A stretch of 64,000 bases of DNA, taken from positions 4,836,001-4,900,000 of the forward strand of contig JADJQZ010000001.1 of assembly GCA_016712465.1 (NCBI GenBank), read 5' to 3'. The DNA comes from Candidatus Obscuribacter sp. GTDB lineage: Bacteria; Cyanobacteriota; Vampirovibrionia; Obscuribacterales; Obscuribacteraceae. A program made the position numbers and the translations under genes. Shown here piece by piece: positions 61,979 to 64,000 of this stretch (its first letter is position 1; the number at the start of each line of letters is the position of its first letter). The notes under the pieces were generated by a model that had not been told where the DNA came from, searched no databases, and saw only the letters and a program-made list of their open reading frames with translations.

Positions 61979-62589
61979 TTATTCCAATCCACTATAACAC
62001 CCTCGTCGTAAGCATTTTTCCCTCGATTCCACTTAAATACCATGGCGGTTGTTGGAACGAATTTTTTATTAAAAGAGTCTGCTTGTGTTAGGGTTATGAT
62101 TCTAGCTTCTAAATTGCCAGTTGAATTCTCATCGGCTTTTGGTGAATACACTATTTCCGGATAGAACCTTGATCCTGTCTTAAGCAACATAGTCAGCTTT
62201 TCATTTTGAAAACCAAATATACGTATTGAAAAAAAAGGTGAATATCCGCGCCAAACTGTTAGCAATTTATCTCTGTCAATATTCATAATATAGAGTGGCT
62301 CAATACCAATTTCGTCCTTGGAGTACAGCACTTTTGCTCCATCGAAGATTCTCAATCTGACCGGCGGGAGAATTTCACCTTTCCGTGAAGGCAATTTAGC
62401 GATTTCGACTTTAAGTTTTTCCTCTCGACCAATCAAGACCCATTCATGCAGAAATGCAACTTTGTCTCTTGTTTCTTTGACATTCTTAGCTGGGGTCTTA
62501 GCCTCTAATTGACAGGCAAAACACAGATAGATGATTGCAAAAACTAAAACAGCTCGTCTTTTCAATGTCCTTTGGCCTCCTCTAAGCAC
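61960..62589 (-). CDS. Unknown secreted protein
   Basis: A 209-residue protein with an N-terminal signal segment (about 11-30, RRAVLVFAIIYLCFACQLEA; the Cys could be a lipobox variant). The rest is beta-rich: LRIFDGAKVLYSKDEIG, FFSIRIFGFQNEKLTMLL, RIITLTQADSFNKKF, and TTAMVFKWNRGKNAYDEGVI near the end. The AT-richer codon use differs from the main part of the window. It starts inside the last codons of the upstream transglycosylase-like gene (27-base overlap), so the two may be cotranscribed. Confidence 0.6.
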   Translation of the reverse strand: MLRGGQRTLKRRAVLVFAIIYLCFACQLEAKTPAKNVKETRDKVAFLHEWVLIGREEKLKVEIAKLPSRKGEILPPVRLRIFDGAKVLYSKDEIGIEPLYIMNIDRDKLLTVWRGYSPFFSIRIFGFQNEKLTMLLKTGSRFYPEIVYSPKADENSTGNLEARIITLTQADSFNKKFVPTTAMVFKWNRGKNAYDEGVIVDWNKRLLTE

Positions 62590-62939
62590 TCATACAGAGA
62601 AGCAGTATTCTTACCTTTTGCCTTATCCTTGTCCCGCTTACTCAAACAACATTCGCAAGCCTTAATGTGGTCGTAATACGGCTTGCCATGCCCGCCAGAA
62701 TATTGGATTATTCCTCTTTGAATGTCGCCTTTGTTTTGGTCTATAAAGTAGTCATCTATTCGCGTGCCAGCTCTCATGTTGTTATTGGGAATGCCCATTT
62801 CACTCATTTTGGATCCCACTTGCAATGCAACGATTCGTGTAACGCCCATCATTCCCTTCGCGCCCGCTCCAGATTCACTTTCTGGATCAAACGTCGATTC
62901 ATTGTAAATCTGACAAAGGACGAAGTTATTACTAACCAT
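62562..62939 (-). CDS. Lytic-transglycosylase-like small protein
   Basis: A 125-residue protein that starts almost at the catalytic motif of SLT/goose-lysozyme-like enzymes: IYNESTFDPESESGAGAKGM with the Glu followed by AKGMMGV, and later IIQYSGGHGKPYYDHI. The helices that normally precede the Glu are missing, and the frame upstream contains a stop 36 codons earlier, so the protein is either a minimal or a truncated enzyme. C-terminal Cys cluster CECCLSKRDKDKAKGK is odd. It overlaps a membrane-protein frame by 91 bases. Confidence 0.5.
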   Translation of the reverse strand: MVSNNFVLCQIYNESTFDPESESGAGAKGMMGVTRIVALQVGSKMSEMGIPNNNMRAGTRIDDYFIDQNKGDIQRGIIQYSGGHGKPYYDHIKACECCLSKRDKDKAKGKNTASLYECLEEAKGH

Positions 62940-63217
62940 AAGCTCGCGATAATTTTCAACCAGACCGAGACTTTCAATCCGAATTTCTGCTTACTCAAAA
63001 ACCTGTTTGGCATTTCAAGCCCAAGAAGACCAAGGCATTTCATCAATGCTAGGACTGTCGAGCAGAGTACGGGGATACCCAACATGTACAGGACTGAATG
63101 ATGTACAGCAGAAACAGCAAACGTGCCAATATTCAAGAGCACGATGAAACACAGAAGAACCAACACCCTTACTGTTTGACGGATTTTCACCACCACTTTG
63201 GACACGTCAATCACCAC
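62849..63217 (-). CDS. Possible small membrane protein
   Basis: A 122-residue frame with strong hydrophobic segments (about 15-33, 40-60 and 85-105), for example VLVLLCFIVLLNIGTFAVSA. It overlaps the transglycosylase-like frame by 91 bases in another phase. The composition is convincing for a membrane protein, but the start is probably not ATG and no homologous family was recognised. One of the two overlapping frames may be decayed. Confidence 0.4.
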   Translation of the reverse strand: MVIDVSKVVVKIRQTVRVLVLLCFIVLLNIGTFAVSAVHHSVLYMLGIPVLCSTVLALMKCLGLLGLEMPNRFLSKQKFGLKVSVWLKIIASLWLVITSSFVRFTMNRRLIQKVNLERARRE

Positions 63218-63291
63218 GCAACAGTCGCAGAGCTGGTCGCTCCAGTTAAATCACCGCTAGCTCCTGCTCTCATTCTCGACAAAGCATTTTT

Positions 63292-64000
63292 TTACTGCTC
63301 GCTATCTGTCGCCAATTTATTCCTTCCACTTTCGATGAAGTCGATAAGCCCGTCATCGTAAAGGTTACCCCTCTGTACAACCGGCTTGCCGTCTTTAGTA
63401 TCGAGCAAAATCACAGCCGGCAAGGTGTTGACGCCGTATTGTTTTTTCAGATACTCAATATCTTTATCGAGGGCAGGCTGGAAGGGGTGATACTCAACCA
63501 GCACCGGGCGGGTTTTGGAGTTGACAATGGCGGCAAGTTTTTTGGAATGCAAGGAAGAGAGCCGGAAATAATCGCAGTCATAGCCGGCATCGGCTAAAAG
63601 GAATAGCATCCTGGGTTTGACCTGCGCACGGACAGAAGTTTTCTCATTGAGAATTGAACTAGGCTGCCACTTTACCAGCCCCCGAGTGGGTTTAAGAGTG
63701 TGCCAGGTCTTAGCCATGTAGAGATACTCCAGCAAATCCTCCTTGTCTCGATAGCGAACCAGGAGCGGTGGCTTATGGGCGCCCAGACTATCAAATGCTC
63801 CACTGCGCCCCATTTCAAATCGGTGTCCATAGCTATCGCCGTAAGGATTGACATGCTCAGGGTCGGTGGCCCCCAACTCTATAAGGTTTGCCGTGGACGC
63901 TATGTCACGAGCAGAAGCATCGAGCAGGCGGTACGGCACTACATAGAGTCCGCTTTGCTGATAGTCCATATTCACTTGATGAGTAAAGCCTTTAAACTCC
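63292..64000 (-). CDS. Thioredoxin-like domain protein, partial
   Basis: The frame stays open to the right edge (EFKGFTHQVNMDYQQSGLYV at the edge), so the true start is probably outside the window; an internal GTG at 63975 is the only local candidate. The C-terminal 110 residues look like a thioredoxin fold: RMLFLLADAGYDCDYFRLSS where the CxxC is replaced, VNSKTRPVLVEYHPFQPALD, and KKQYGVNTLPAVILLDTKDG with the cis-Pro. The first part (about 120 residues) is unrecognised. Without the CxxC it would not be an ordinary disulfide reductase. Confidence 0.6.
   Translation of the reverse strand, partial: EFKGFTHQVNMDYQQSGLYVVPYRLLDASARDIASTANLIELGATDPEHVNPYGDSYGHRFEMGRSGAFDSLGAHKPPLLVRYRDKEDLLEYLYMAKTWHTLKPTRGLVKWQPSSILNEKTSVRAQVKPRMLFLLADAGYDCDYFRLSSLHSKKLAAIVNSKTRPVLVEYHPFQPALDKDIEYLKKQYGVNTLPAVILLDTKDGKPVVQRGNLYDDGLIDFIESGRNKLATDSEQ

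Overview
The window reads as chromosomal DNA of a Gram-negative-type bacterium. It carries two family 9 (heptosyltransferase-like) glycosyltransferases, a bacterial alpha-2-macroglobulin, lipoproteins, hybrid kinases and many tetratricopeptide proteins. A TMEM14-family protein, a small DprA-like Rossmann protein of a type common in cyanobacteria, SpoIID and VanW proteins, and a mid-50s-looking GC content would fit a non-photosynthetic relative of the cyanobacteria (Vampirovibrionia/Melainabacteria, for example an Obscuribacterales member). That placement is inference; no marker gene in the window settles it.

Layout. 1-8.7 kb: a truncated LCP-family gene, a GT9 transferase, a minus-strand signalling operon (TPR protein, membrane histidine kinase, REC-HD-GYP regulator), then mraY behind a DprA-like gene. 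9-14.5 kb: a UvrD/PcrA helicase, ndk, a second GT9 transferase, and a small basic ribbon-helix-helix protein behind a structured leader. 14.8-25.7 kb: a DegT-type sugar aminotransferase with a GT-C-like membrane protein, selB, a DedA protein, two unknown proteins, tRNA-Phe, a metallophosphoesterase lipoprotein with a coupled small protein, and a TMEM14 protein. 25.7-30 kb: a histidine kinase overlapping a secreted TPR protein, and a class I aminotransferase. 30-32.9 kb: a flavodoxin behind a nested palindrome, then a 35-bp direct-repeat array in front of what looks like a domesticated IS1595-type DNA-binding protein. 32.8-41.6 kb: an envelope cluster of SpoIID, PBP-type transpeptidase, secreted AMMECR1-like protein, alpha-2-macroglobulin and VanW. 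41.5-50.5 kb: unknown membrane proteins, a hybrid kinase and an internally duplicated CPBP protease. 50.7-54.8 kb: a phenylacetyl-CoA-ligase/crotonase operon, followed by a convergent dapB.

55.9-64 kb is accessory DNA. It holds RHS and integrase relics and two inverted copies of one 1.6-kb IS3-family element, each with its own 3-bp target duplication. Removing the second copy exactly restores a small SAF-domain gene. AT-richer small secreted and membrane genes follow, and a thioredoxin-like protein runs to the window edge.

The strongest candidates for something undescribed are the zinc-ribbon protein with its 35-bp repeat array (31.2-32.8 kb), the nested palindrome upstream of flavodoxin, and the duplicated CPBP protease.
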